Origin: Labilibacter marinus
Lineage (GTDB): Bacteria > Bacteroidota > Bacteroidia > Bacteroidales > Marinilabiliaceae
Direction of reading: 5' to 3'
DNA length: 64,000 bases
Assembly: GCF_001659685.2 (NCBI RefSeq)
Contig: NZ_LXYE02000019.1
Span: forward strand, 62,001-126,000
A program made the position numbers and the translations under genes. Shown one piece after another: positions 9,066 through 17,851 of this stretch. The notes beneath the pieces were generated by a model, which was given only the letters and a program-made list of their open reading frames with translations, was not told where the DNA came from and ran no database searches. Each line of letters starts with the position of its first letter. Positions within the stretch are counted from its first letter, which is position 1.

Positions 9066-11489
9066 CTACATTATTGCAACGTCGAGTACTTCTTTTATAT
9101 TATCCACATAATGAAAATCTAAACCTTCAATATAAATATCCTTAATCTCGGAAACATCCTTCATATTCGTTTTAGAAAGAACAATCTCCTTAATTCCAGC
9201 TCTTTTCGCGGCCAATATTTTCTCTTTTATTCCTCCAACTGGTAACACCTTTCCTCTTAGCGTAATTTCACCAGTCATAGCAATTCGCTTTTTTACTTTT
9301 CTACCGGTAAAAGTAGAAACTAAAGCTGTGGCCATCGTAATACCTGCCGAGGGTCCGTCCTTAGGAATAGCACCTTCTGGCACATGCACATGAATGTTGT
9401 TTTCATCAAACATCTTCGCATCAATTCCAAAATTTTTGCAATTAGATTTAATATATTCCAAAGCTAATACCGCAGATTCTTTCATTACATCACCAAGATT
9501 ACCTGTTAAAGTAAGCTTGCCATTACCTTTTGATGTACTCGATTCAATAAATAAAATTTCTCCACCTACTGCTGTCCAAGCTAAACCGGTAACAACTCCT
9601 GGTACATGAAGATCTTGCCATTTCTCCTTCGAGAATTTTTCAATACCCAAATTCTCTTTTATGTCATCAATAGAGATCGCTTTTTTAAACTCTTTATCCG
9701 TAGCTATTTTTAATGCGTATTTACGCGCTAATTTAGCCAAGTTTTTATTCAATTCCCTAACTCCCGACTCACGTGTATAATTCTCTACAATGAAGCTCAT
9801 AGTTTTTTTAGAAAGCGTCAGCTTACTTTTAGGAATACCGTGATTTTCCAATTGCTTAGGCCATAGATGACGCTTAGCTATTTCTGTTTTCTCATCCAAA
9901 ATATATCCACTCACTTCAATCAACTCCATTCTATCCAATAATGGTTGAGAAATGGTGCTTAAAGTGTTAGCAGTAGCAATAAATATCACCTTAGATAAAT
10001 CGTAATCTACCTCAAGAAAATTGTCGTGAAAGTTCTCGTTTTGTTCTGGGTCCAACACTTCCAATAAAGCAGCAGCAGGATCTCCATGGTTGCTACTTCC
10101 GATTTTATCTATTTCATCCAAAATAAAAACAGGGTTTGAACTACCCGCTTTTTTTACGTTTTGAATGATACGTCCTGGCATAGCACCTATGTATGTTTTT
10201 CTATGCCCCCTGATTTCAGATTCGTCATGAACTCCACCCAGTGACATTCTGGCATATTTACGATCAAGTGCATCTGCAACCGATTTACCTAAGGAAGTTT
10301 TACCTACTCCTGGAGGGCCGTATAAACAGATGATAGGTGATTTTAAATCACCTTTAAGCTTTAGCACTGCTAGATGCTCTAAAATACGCTCCTTTACCCC
10401 ATCTAATCCAAAATGATCTCTATCTAAAATTTCTTCAGCTGAAACCATATCAAACTTATCCTCAGTATACTCATTCCAAGGTAGGTCAAGCAAAGTTTGT
10501 AAGTAATTATATTGTACCGAATACTCTCCTGTAGCCGGATTTAATCGTTCCAGCTTATCAACTTCTTTAAAAAATAGGTCAGCAACTTCCTTACCCCACT
10601 TCTTTTTTTCAGCCTTCTCTTTTAGCTCTCTAACTTCCTGCTCAATAGGGCTAGACCCTAACTCATCCTGAATCGTCTTCATCTGCTGATGAAGCATATA
10701 TTCACGTTGTTGCTGATCAATGTCCAGCTTAACCTTACTCTGGATGTCATTCTTAAGCTCAAGCAATTGCACCTCACGGGTCAAATGCTCCAATAACTTC
10801 ATACCTCTAGCTTTAAGCTCATCAATACGCAAAAGGCCTTGCTTTTCTTTTACGGAGATCTCTGTATTAGAGCAAATAAAATTGATTAAAAAAGTTGAGC
10901 TTTCTATATTCTTTACTGCAAACGATGCCTCTGGTGGAAGATTAGAAGAATACTTAATTATCCTAAGCGACAGGTCTTTTAACGAGCTCACTAAAGCTTC
11001 GTAATCACGAGACTCATCGCTATCTGGCGTTACATCTAGCAATTGACTCACCTTAGCTTTTAGGTAAGGTTCCGTTTCTGTCAGCTCCTCTAATTTAAAT
11101 CTGGCTTTTCCCTGAATAATTGCAGAAGTAGATCCATCAGGCATCTCTAGTACTTTTATTACCTTAGCAACAGTACCCACTTTATATAAGTCATCCAGCG
11201 AAGGCTCTTCAACTTCAACTTCCTTTTGCGCTATCGTTCCAAAAAAACCTCCGTTTTTCTGAACTTCCTTTACTAACTTCAGAGACTTTTCTCTTCCTAA
11301 AGATATAGGAGCAATTACTCCTGGAAATAAAACTGTATTTCGTAATGGTAGGATGGGCAATTCATCAGGCATCTCAAAATCAGCAACTTCTGATTCGTCC
11401 TCATCTGATACAATTGGAATATACTCCGCATCAGAATCGTACCCTTCATTTAATCCAAAACTATCAATTGAGATTTTAATATCATTCAT
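9066..11489 (-). CDS. lon: Endopeptidase La (ATP-dependent Lon protease)
   Basis: ATP-dependent serine protease that degrades misfolded and regulatory proteins in the cytoplasm, 807 residues from the chosen start. Domains in order: LAN substrate-binding domain (about 40-245, starting LPILPLRNTVLFPG), helical linker, AAA+ module with Walker A GPPGVGKTS and Walker B VFILDEID, then the protease domain with catalytic Ser714 in KDGPSAG and the partner Lys in the GGIKEK motif near 755. The frame is open to 11537, but the ATG at 11487-11489 begins the conserved acidic N-terminus and the extra 16 codons resemble no Lon. The promoter is probably just upstream. Confidence 0.96.
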   Translation of the reverse strand: MNDIKISIDSFGLNEGYDSDAEYIPIVSDEDESEVADFEMPDELPILPLRNTVLFPGVIAPISLGREKSLKLVKEVQKNGGFFGTIAQKEVEVEEPSLDDLYKVGTVAKVIKVLEMPDGSTSAIIQGKARFKLEELTETEPYLKAKVSQLLDVTPDSDESRDYEALVSSLKDLSLRIIKYSSNLPPEASFAVKNIESSTFLINFICSNTEISVKEKQGLLRIDELKARGMKLLEHLTREVQLLELKNDIQSKVKLDIDQQQREYMLHQQMKTIQDELGSSPIEQEVRELKEKAEKKKWGKEVADLFFKEVDKLERLNPATGEYSVQYNYLQTLLDLPWNEYTEDKFDMVSAEEILDRDHFGLDGVKERILEHLAVLKLKGDLKSPIICLYGPPGVGKTSLGKSVADALDRKYARMSLGGVHDESEIRGHRKTYIGAMPGRIIQNVKKAGSSNPVFILDEIDKIGSSNHGDPAAALLEVLDPEQNENFHDNFLEVDYDLSKVIFIATANTLSTISQPLLDRMELIEVSGYILDEKTEIAKRHLWPKQLENHGIPKSKLTLSKKTMSFIVENYTRESGVRELNKNLAKLARKYALKIATDKEFKKAISIDDIKENLGIEKFSKEKWQDLHVPGVVTGLAWTAVGGEILFIESSTSKGNGKLTLTGNLGDVMKESAVLALEYIKSNCKNFGIDAKMFDENNIHVHVPEGAIPKDGPSAGITMATALVSTFTGRKVKKRIAMTGEITLRGKVLPVGGIKEKILAAKRAGIKEIVLSKTNMKDVSEIKDIYIEGLDFHYVDNIKEVLDVAIM

Positions 11490-11603
11490 AATCATAACAT
11501 AAGTATAGAACCGTGTCAAACTGTCACATTCATGCACAACAAAACACGTCTCCTCTATTAGTCAATAGCTATGCCAAACACGGTTACTACCAGAATTTGG
11601 TGT

Positions 11604-11634
11604 AAAAAAAAAGCTCCGGTTATACCGAAGCTTT
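11604..11634 (-). terminator. Intrinsic terminator after rpmE2
   Basis: Hairpin AAAGCT-C-CGGT / ACCG-A-AGCTTT at 11610-11634 with one mismatch and a 3-base loop. On the minus strand it is followed by a run of seven or more T (11604-11610). It closes the rpmE2 transcript before lon. Confidence 0.85.
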
Positions 11635-11656
11635 ACAAAGTTAAGCTACTAAGAGC

Positions 11657-11920
11657 TTATTTTTTTTTGCCATCCATGTGCTTTTGATATCTATTTCTAA
11701 ACTTATCAACACGTCCTGCAGTATCAACAAGTTTCATCTTACCAGTATAAAAAGGGTGAGATGTGTTTGAGATCTCAAGTTTCACCAATGGATACTCTAC
11801 TCCGTCGATTTCAATTGTATCCTTGGCATTTGCTGTAGAACGAGTAATAAAAGTTTCCTCGTTTGACATATCTTTGAAAGCAACCAAGCGATAATTATCC
11901 GGATGAATTTCCTTTTTCAT
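11657..11920 (-). CDS. rpmE2: 50S ribosomal protein L31, type B
   Basis: Ribosomal protein of 87 residues, the usual length for the type B form. It opens with MKKEIHPDNYRLVAFKDMS and carries the SNTSHPFYTGK block near residues 51-61. It lacks the CxxC zinc motifs of the zinc-binding type A form and belongs to the type that does not need zinc. It is a single-gene transcript, with a consensus promoter 40-70 bases upstream and a hairpin terminator after the stop. Confidence 0.96.
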   Translation of the reverse strand: MKKEIHPDNYRLVAFKDMSNEETFITRSTANAKDTIEIDGVEYPLVKLEISNTSHPFYTGKMKLVDTAGRVDKFRNRYQKHMDGKKK

Positions 11921-11959
11921 TGTACTATCTCTTTAATATTCAAATTTCTTAACGGACTG

Positions 11960-11989
11960 CAAAGGTAAATATAAATCTTAAATGTGCAA
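11960..11989 (-). promoter_or_regulatory. Bacteroidota-type promoter of rpmE2
   Basis: Read on the minus strand: TTG (11987-11989), 19 bases, TACCTTTG (11960-11967). This fits the TTG / TAnnTTTG consensus of the Bacteroidota housekeeping sigma factor. The expected start of transcription is near 11953, giving a leader of about 33 bases before the rpmE2 ATG. Confidence 0.8.
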
Positions 11990-12064
11990 AATAAAAAGTA
12001 TTTATTTGAAATAAAATACTCAGCTCATTAGCTCATACGCTTACTCTTAGCACAGTTTCACTAT

Positions 12065-13273
12065 CTAGCTATTAACATCTGACTTCTTTAAACTCTCCTT
12101 AGAATCACGTGGAATTGATGAAGCTCTCACATTTTTTCTTTTGGCCGGATCAAATATCAAACGGTACGTTATGTGTCTTTTACTAAATTCAGCACCCATT
12201 GAATCTTGCAGCGCCCTCATTTTAGGATTAAAATCTCCTACCCACGACAACTCCATCTCCTCCAACCAGGTTCGCGAAAAAACATGGTCGCGCAAATGAT
12301 AAAACAACCCCGATTCAACACCCGACTTCTGAAACTTTGGTTTAACTCCCAAAACAACCACGCGTAAACGTGTCATTACATTTTTTCGTTTCAGCCACAA
12401 AAACCGCAACTTATTTGCTAATCCAAGCTTACCATTAAAGTGCTTGAAAATCTGATTAACATCAGGGTACATTAAAATAAAACCAATCGGCTCTCCCTTA
12501 TAATAGGCGTACCACAACAATTCTTCTATAGCAATAGGTTTTGCTTGCATAAAAGATGGCTCTACCTTCTCTTTGGTTAATGGTGTAAAATTCTCATGAA
12601 ACTTCCAAGCCTCATTATAAACTTCCACCATATCTTCTATAAACTTATCTTTTTGGGTCCACCTAAAATACTTAAATTCATAATCAGGCTTTTTTCCAAT
12701 CCATTCTGCAATTTTCCAAAAACGAGCAGGAAAAGGCTTCTTTAAATCTAAACGATTAGTGACTTGCTCAAAATAGTTTTCAAAACCATAAGCTTCGTAA
12801 AAGGACTGATAGTAAGATGGATTATACTGCATTCCGTAGGTGGGCGAATCATCAAAGCCCTCGACTAACAAGCCCCAAAAATTATCATTTTCACCAAAAT
12901 TTATTGGACCATCTGCCGCCTCCATTCCTTTTGACTTAAGCCATTCAACCGCCTTATCAAATAATAGAAATGCCGCAGCTTTATCGTTAACACATTCAAA
13001 AAAGCCAAGGCCTCCAGTAGGTTGATCAAAACCATAAGCTTTCTTTTCATTAACAAAAGCTGCTATTCGACCCAATATTTCTCCACTATCATCCTTTAAC
13101 AGAAATCGAACAGCATCGCCAAACTTAAAATAAATGTTCTTTTTCGGATTAAATATATTACTTATATCCTTATCTAATGGGCGAACATAGTGCTCATCAC
13201 TTTTATATATTTTATCAACCAGATTTAAAAAATCGAAATGTGATGTCTTATCATCAACTACAATGATTTCCAT
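12065..13273 (-). CDS. Large GNAT-like protein, putative N-acyltransferase
   Basis: Soluble protein of 402 residues. The N-terminal part (1-180) has the look of a GNAT fold (RFLLKDDSGEILGRIAAFVN near residue 60). The middle holds a conserved-looking YYQSFYEAYGFE motif near 160. The C-terminal half (about 200-385) again resembles a GNAT domain, with VVVLGVKPKFQKSGVESGLFY matching the acetyl-CoA-binding turn in degraded form (Q/R-x-x-G-x-G/A region). Such long double-GNAT proteins are common and uncharacterised in Bacteroidota. No substrate can be named. A simple glycerol-phosphate-type or peptide acyltransferase role is possible but unsupported. Confidence 0.6.
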   Translation of the reverse strand: MEIIVVDDKTSHFDFLNLVDKIYKSDEHYVRPLDKDISNIFNPKKNIYFKFGDAVRFLLKDDSGEILGRIAAFVNEKKAYGFDQPTGGLGFFECVNDKAAAFLLFDKAVEWLKSKGMEAADGPINFGENDNFWGLLVEGFDDSPTYGMQYNPSYYQSFYEAYGFENYFEQVTNRLDLKKPFPARFWKIAEWIGKKPDYEFKYFRWTQKDKFIEDMVEVYNEAWKFHENFTPLTKEKVEPSFMQAKPIAIEELLWYAYYKGEPIGFILMYPDVNQIFKHFNGKLGLANKLRFLWLKRKNVMTRLRVVVLGVKPKFQKSGVESGLFYHLRDHVFSRTWLEEMELSWVGDFNPKMRALQDSMGAEFSKRHITYRLIFDPAKRKNVRASSIPRDSKESLKKSDVNS

Positions 13274-13436
13274 ATTACAGTAAGCTATTTTTTATGATAT
13301 AAGTAAAAGGAACCAACTACACTTTGAGTCTTCATACTATTAAAAATATAAGCGATGAAGTAAGAGAAGAGTTTTTACTTACTTGTGTAAAGCTATAAAA
13401 AATGCGTTTCTAACAAAAGGTCAATATAGATGAAAT

Positions 13437-14906
13437 CTAGAATTTATACCATGAATCGTAATTTGATGGGCCTTTTATCTCCGAACTCTTATGAAAGTAT
13501 TCATTTTTAGCCGCAACGTATTTGTAATCTTTTTCCCACTCATGAGCATTTTCAGCTACCTGACGCACGGCATCAATTATATAATCAATCTCCTCTTCCG
13601 AAGTTGTAGGATGCACGGATAACCTAACCCAACCAGGTTTTTCTGACAAGTCGCCTTTATTAATTTTGCTGGTTATTTTATTAGATGTATAATAATCTAC
13701 ATGCAGTAAATAATGACCATAGGTACCTGCACAAGAACAACCTCCTCTCACCTGGATACCAAAAAAATCATTCAGCAATCGCACCACAAGGTTAAAGTGG
13801 ATACCATCTAAATAAAAGGAAATCGCAGCTATTCTATCATCCATATTATCGGCCAAAATATTCATGCCTGGAATTGCTCTAAAGGCCTTTAATATTTTAG
13901 CTACCTGATCCGACTCACGTTCAATTATCTTTTGCGCATCCATCTCTTCTTTTAAACGAACACATAGCGCCGCTTTTATGGATTGTAAAAACCCAGGCGT
14001 ACCTCCATCTTCACGGGCTTCAATATCATCAATATATCTATACTTACCCCACCTATTGGTCCAATCAACCGTACCTCCCCCTGAATTATCTGGCGAATGA
14101 TTGTGATATATAGATTGATTAAATACCAACACTCCTGAACTTCCTGGTCCACCTAAAAATTTATGGGGAGAAAAATATATAGCATCAAGACTCATTAAAG
14201 GATCGGATGGATGCATATCGATATTTACATATGGAGCCGACGCAGCAAAGTCTACAAAACAAAAACCGCCATGTTCATGCATTACTTTTGCTAAATCGTA
14301 ATACGGAACTTCAATTCCCGTTACGTTGGAACAAGCTGAGAAAGCACCAATCTTAAGCGTTCGATTCTCGTACTTAACAATTTCTCTTCTTAACAATTCT
14401 GGATCCACTAATAAATCATCCGTTGGCTCAATAACCACCACATCTGCATTTGATTCTAACCATGATGTATGGTTGGAGTGATGCTCCATATGAGTTATAA
14501 AAATAACAGGTCGATTTTCTGGAGGCATATGATAATATTGCTGTGCCTGTTCCGGGACTCTCATGCCTAGAATACGTTGAAGTTTATTTACAACAGAGGT
14601 CATACCTGAACCTGCTGTAATAATTATATCTTCATCAGAAGCATTTACATGAGACTTGATAATTTGATGAGACTGCTTATAGATATTGGTTATAATCATT
14701 CCTGTATCGCTTGATTCGGAATGTGTATTTGCCACCATTGGACCAATTTTATCTTTTAAAATATCCTCGATAGGACCATAAAGCCTTCCACTAGCAATCC
14801 AATCGGCATACAATAAAGGTTTCATTCCCAGAGGAGTCTCAATTTGGGTATTATAACCAATCGTATTCTCTCGATACTTTTTAAAATAAGATTCGTGCTT
14901 CAGCAT
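13437..14906 (-). CDS. Aminotransferase class V-fold PLP-dependent enzyme (cysteine desulfurase-like)
   Basis: 489 residues with the fold-type I layout of the SufS/CsdA group. The PLP lysine is in the SPHKFLGGPGSSG motif (near residue 252). An upstream HMEHHSNHTSW motif matches the family's cofactor-stacking His. A C-terminal GGCSCAGTYG motif (near residue 390) holds two Cys in the region where cysteine desulfurases carry the active-site Cys loop. The protein is about 80 residues longer than SufS and has no suf or isc gene beside it, so a desulfurase or selenocysteine-lyase role is only a suggestion. The substrate is unknown. Confidence 0.8.
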   Translation of the reverse strand: MLKHESYFKKYRENTIGYNTQIETPLGMKPLLYADWIASGRLYGPIEDILKDKIGPMVANTHSESSDTGMIITNIYKQSHQIIKSHVNASDEDIIITAGSGMTSVVNKLQRILGMRVPEQAQQYYHMPPENRPVIFITHMEHHSNHTSWLESNADVVVIEPTDDLLVDPELLRREIVKYENRTLKIGAFSACSNVTGIEVPYYDLAKVMHEHGGFCFVDFAASAPYVNIDMHPSDPLMSLDAIYFSPHKFLGGPGSSGVLVFNQSIYHNHSPDNSGGGTVDWTNRWGKYRYIDDIEAREDGGTPGFLQSIKAALCVRLKEEMDAQKIIERESDQVAKILKAFRAIPGMNILADNMDDRIAAISFYLDGIHFNLVVRLLNDFFGIQVRGGCSCAGTYGHYLLHVDYYTSNKITSKINKGDLSEKPGWVRLSVHPTTSEEEIDYIIDAVRQVAENAHEWEKDYKYVAAKNEYFHKSSEIKGPSNYDSWYKF

Positions 14907-15002
14907 AACATCTACAGTATAATTTGGGCTAAAGATATAGAGCCCTGCCCAAATAAAAACTGATTTATATTATCTCAAGATAAATAATACTAGAATGATA
15001 AG

Positions 15003-15689
15003 TTAGGAATGTTTCATAAAATCAAGTTCAGTTTTTACATCCTCAACCAACCAAGCACAATTAGGTTGATCAGACACCTCATTAATAAACTGTTCAACAC
15101 GTAACAACAAGTCATTTGATTTACGACACAACTGCCTTAAAAAACGCCCTTGTACCCTTAAAGTAAACTTGCCTGTTGAAGAAAAACTTTGCTTTATTAG
15201 CTTAAAATATGAATCTAAATCGCCTTCGTCTAGAGCATTACCTTTTTGCATAAACACAGCTAAACCTACCCATGCTGCTGCATTTTTATATTTGTTCGAA
15301 TCCTTCAACCATCTTCGGCAGAGCAACTCTACATTATCAATACGCCACAAAAGATTTACACCTAGTTGTTCTGAAATCTCATTGCTATCAATCAGTACCG
15401 ACCACTCTTCAAGCATCGCATTTATATCAAAACTCGAATCTGCCACCATAGAAGCCAAAATCATCGTTTCTCTAATGTCTCTTTGCCAAAGTCTATCTGC
15501 TAACTCATTATCATACCTATACTTTTTGGCCAAACTACGTAACCAAACTATACTAGCTCCATAGTTTAAACGATACTCTATCCCATGATCCTTCATTTGG
15601 GAAGAAACATCTCCATCCATCAACTTATTTAAACGCTTAATTATATCATCCACCTTATCAGCAGTATTATCTTGCAAATAAAACTTCAT
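15003..15689 (-). CDS. DNA alkylation repair enzyme-like protein (AlkD family, HEAT-like repeats)
   Basis: 228-residue all-helical protein. The order of short helical repeats fits the AlkD/AlkC-type DNA glycosylase family, which removes alkylated bases without base flipping: YGASIVWLRSLAKKY near residue 45, then LADRLWQRDIRETMILASM near 65-85, then NLLWRIDNVELLCRRWL near 120-136. Family members carry catalytic Trp and Asp residues, but I could not place them with confidence. It is a single gene upstream of the tRNA-His promoter and on the other strand. Confidence 0.62.
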   Translation of the reverse strand: MKFYLQDNTADKVDDIIKRLNKLMDGDVSSQMKDHGIEYRLNYGASIVWLRSLAKKYRYDNELADRLWQRDIRETMILASMVADSSFDINAMLEEWSVLIDSNEISEQLGVNLLWRIDNVELLCRRWLKDSNKYKNAAAWVGLAVFMQKGNALDEGDLDSYFKLIKQSFSSTGKFTLRVQGRFLRQLCRKSNDLLLRVEQFINEVSDQPNCAWLVEDVKTELDFMKHS

Positions 15690-15770
15690 TTTTTATTCTT
15701 TTAATTACTTCAATTTCAATAACAAATCATTTTCTTGCGCAATTTATTCTATTTTTTTTGAAGAAAACAC

Positions 15771-15802
15771 TTGCAAGTCTAGTTTTTTTAATGTTATCTT
15801 TG
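15771..15802 (+). promoter_or_regulatory. Promoter of tRNA-His
   Basis: TTG at 15771-15773, 21 bases, then an exact TAnnTTTG box (TATCTTTG, 15795-15802). Transcription should start near 15809, about 13 bases before the tRNA. Confidence 0.8.
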
Positions 15803-15822
15803 CATCGCTTTTAGCAAAAATG

Positions 15823-15899
15823 GTGATTGTAGCTCAGTTGGTTAGAGCGCTGGATTGTGGTTCCAGAGGTCGCCGGTTCGATCCCGGTCTTTCACCCCA
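15823..15899 (+). tRNA. tRNA-His (GTG anticodon)
   Basis: Cloverleaf tRNA with D stem GCTC/GAGC, anticodon stem CTGGA/TCCAG around the loop TTGTGGT (anticodon GTG, His), T stem GCCGG/CCGGT and an encoded CCA end (15897-15899). The G at 15822 is the extra 5' G (G-1) typical of tRNA-His and faces C73. The acceptor stem GTGATTG/CTTTCAC has five good pairs and two adjacent T-T mismatches (pairs 5-68 and 6-67), which is unusual. It has its own promoter and terminator. Confidence 0.93.
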
Positions 15900-15902
15900 T
15901 TC

Positions 15903-15942
15903 AAAACGCAAGTATCTAATAAAATGATACTTGCGTTTTTTT
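15903..15942 (+). terminator. Intrinsic terminator of tRNA-His
   Basis: Perfect 14-bp stem (15903-15916 with 15926-15939), a 9-base loop and a run of T ending the right arm. It lies four bases after the tRNA CCA end. Confidence 0.9.
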
Positions 15943-16078
15943 TTAACAGCTAGCTATAATTTATTTTAAAAATTGAGCACTACACAGTTACTCCCTAATT
16001 CCCCTATACAAAAGCTCTTATTATTTTCCTTTTAGTAATTACAACACTTATAAAAATATAGATTTTTAATTTTTACCA

Positions 16079-16109
16079 TTGACTTCCTCCTAAAAGCGCC
16101 ATACATTTG
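16079..16109 (+). promoter_or_regulatory. Bacteroidota-type promoter of the candidate small RNA
   Basis: TTG at 16079-16081, 20 bases, then TACATTTG at 16102-16109, an exact match to TAnnTTTG with optimal spacing. The predicted start is near 16116. Confidence 0.72.
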
Positions 16110-16115
16110 CTTGCA

Positions 16116-16196
16116 GATAAGAATTGTATCGGCATTGATTACACAACTGGCCCGTGACAAGATTTTAGGTAGCAAGTATGCTACCTATTTTTTTTT
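16116..16196 (+). ncRNA. Candidate small RNA of about 80 nt, unknown family
   Basis: The segment is bounded by a consensus promoter (16079-16109) and a strong intrinsic terminator (stem 16166-16174 with 16179-16187, then nine T). No open frame of note lies between them. The body is about 50 nt, including a GGCCCGTGAC stretch richer in G and C than its surroundings, followed by the terminator stem. I do not recognise the family. It resembles in size and layout the short Bacteroidota RNA motifs found by comparative genomics, but a match cannot be claimed. A leader of the downstream gene is unlikely, because the terminator lies 150 bases before that start codon. Confidence 0.45.
16166..16196 (+). 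terminator. Intrinsic terminator of the candidate small RNA
   Basis: Perfect 9-bp stem TAGGTAGCA/TGCTACCTA with a 4-base loop, directly followed by nine T (16188-16196). Confidence 0.85.
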
Positions 16197-16345
16197 GCCA
16201 ACACCTTATTTTTATTGACCATTGCAATTCTATTTGAATCTCTCTAATTATCTATTTTCGTATATTGCCCCACTTATAGAATTTAACTACTTTTACAAGG
16301 TAAGCCTTTAAAAACTCAATTAAATTGAGCCGTAACTATATTAAT

Positions 16346-17809
16346 ATGCGACAATACCCTTATCAGCTCATATGTTGTTTGTTGGTATTACTTTTTGGCA
16401 CCAAATTAAGTGCTCAAAATGTAATGAATAAAATTGAGCGCATGGAGAAGGCTGTTTTTACCATTTCATCGTACGATAAAAACGAAAACTTAATTGCCTC
16501 ACGAACAGGTTTTTTTATCAGCAGCGACGGCATAGGAATTGCCCCTGCAAATGTATTATTGAATCCCGATTCCATAGCAATAACCCTAAGAAATGGCCGA
16601 GATTACAAAGTAGGAAAAATCCTCTCTGTACATAAATTAGCCAACCTCACGATGTTTAAAGCCATCGACCATCGACAAAAAGGTTTTGAATATATCATTC
16701 CTTCTCAAAAAACAGAAAGAGACAACAATGAAGTATTAATTATCAGTAACCCAGAAGAAACAGAGGGAGGCTTAAGTCTAGGCACTGTTACAAAAATACA
16801 CCAAGCCCCTTACTTAGACAGAATGACTCAGATCAATGCCAACTACGGACCACAAAGCGCAGGCGCTCCCGTCATCAATAGCGATGGTGATTTAGTTGGA
16901 ATTGCCAATTACATCAACAAGGGACGTATGCGTCATTTTTTAAGCACACATATATTAAACGATAGTTTATGGATAAACTTTAGCAAAGAGTCTGACTGGA
17001 AGAAAACGCTAAAAACCAAACATAAACATGTATTATACCCATACATGCTCGAAGGTATTTCTAGCTTTATGAACACGGACTGGGTAGAGTCGGCTAAAAA
17101 ATTTTCCTTCCAGATAAAAAGTGATTCATCTAATCTTAAAGCTTATATTTTAAGAGGAGAAGCTCGAAGGCAATACGAAAACTTTATGGGCATGAAATTG
17201 GACTTTGAATATGTCAATCAAAACGAACCTAAACACTTTTTAGTTTCGTATTTCGAGGCCTTAAATCATCTAGAGAAAAACGAGGACAACAAAGCATTCG
17301 TAAGTCTTATTGCCAGCATTGAGCAAAACGAATATTACTCTCCAGCTTTAATAGAGTTTGGCTTGCTTGCTGTAAAACTCAGAAACGATGTTGAAACAGC
17401 TAAAAAATGCTTCGATCAGGCCATCAAAACAACCCCTTTATATGCCAAAGGATATTATGAGCGAAGTCGATTACTAATCCAATACCTTGACAACAATAGC
17501 ACAGCTATGGAAGACATTAGCAAGGCGATTGAATTAAACAATTTTTTACCTGGCGCCTATTCAATAAGAGGCACTTTACGAATACAAACCGAAGACTATC
17601 TTGAGGCTATTTCTGATTTTGATAAAGCATTAGATATTGACCGAAATGATACACACGCCCTATTTAATAGAGGCATTGCTCACTATAACCTTGGCATGAA
17701 AAACAGGTGCTGCGAAGATTGGGATGCAGCCAGCCAGTTAGGTCACTACAAATCGGTTAAATACATGTCGCGTTATTGCAACAAAACACCAATTTCGAGA
17801 GGCCGCTAG
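16346..17809 (+). CDS. Secreted trypsin-fold (HtrA-like) pseudoprotease with TPR repeats
   Basis: 487 residues from the ATG at 16346; an upstream in-frame TTG at 16325 is less likely because the ATG begins a clean signal peptide (residues 1-24, cleavage after SAQ). Residues about 33-215 follow the trypsin-like fold of HtrA proteins: TGFFISSDGIGI, then the position of the catalytic His is Asn69 (PANV), the Asp position is Asn100 (ANLT) and the Ser position is Ala172 (QSAGAP). All three triad residues are gone. Residues about 240-480 are tetratricopeptide repeats (e.g. AISDFDKALDIDRND). Likely a periplasmic binding or scaffold protein. No partner is known. Confidence 0.75.
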   Translation: MRQYPYQLICCLLVLLFGTKLSAQNVMNKIERMEKAVFTISSYDKNENLIASRTGFFISSDGIGIAPANVLLNPDSIAITLRNGRDYKVGKILSVHKLANLTMFKAIDHRQKGFEYIIPSQKTERDNNEVLIISNPEETEGGLSLGTVTKIHQAPYLDRMTQINANYGPQSAGAPVINSDGDLVGIANYINKGRMRHFLSTHILNDSLWINFSKESDWKKTLKTKHKHVLYPYMLEGISSFMNTDWVESAKKFSFQIKSDSSNLKAYILRGEARRQYENFMGMKLDFEYVNQNEPKHFLVSYFEALNHLEKNEDNKAFVSLIASIEQNEYYSPALIEFGLLAVKLRNDVETAKKCFDQAIKTTPLYAKGYYERSRLLIQYLDNNSTAMEDISKAIELNNFLPGAYSIRGTLRIQTEDYLEAISDFDKALDIDRNDTHALFNRGIAHYNLGMKNRCCEDWDAASQLGHYKSVKYMSRYCNKTPISRGR

Positions 17810-17827
17810 AAGTTTTGTAAAAAAGAC

Positions 17828-17835
17828 TAAATTTG
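17828..17835 (+). promoter_or_regulatory. Probable -7 box of prfB
   Basis: TAAATTTG fits TAnnTTTG and lies 17 bases before the prfB ATG. No good TTG is seen 19-22 bases upstream, so support is partial. Confidence 0.4.
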
Positions 17836-17851
17836 CCCCAAATAATTTACC

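Larger units (their letters stand above)
15943..16345. other. Intergenic region holding a candidate small RNA
   Basis: About 400 bases without a protein gene between the tRNA-His terminator and the protease-like gene. It contains a full promoter (16079-16109) and an intrinsic terminator (16166-16196) that belong to no reading frame. The rest is AT-rich with nothing else recognised. Confidence 0.7.

Noticed and set aside
11489-11537. Upstream in-frame starts for lon
   Set aside because: The added 16 residues match no Lon and overlap the likely promoter.
15900-16345. tRNA-His as an integration site for a mobile element
   Set aside because: No integrase and no repeat of the tRNA 3' end were seen downstream.
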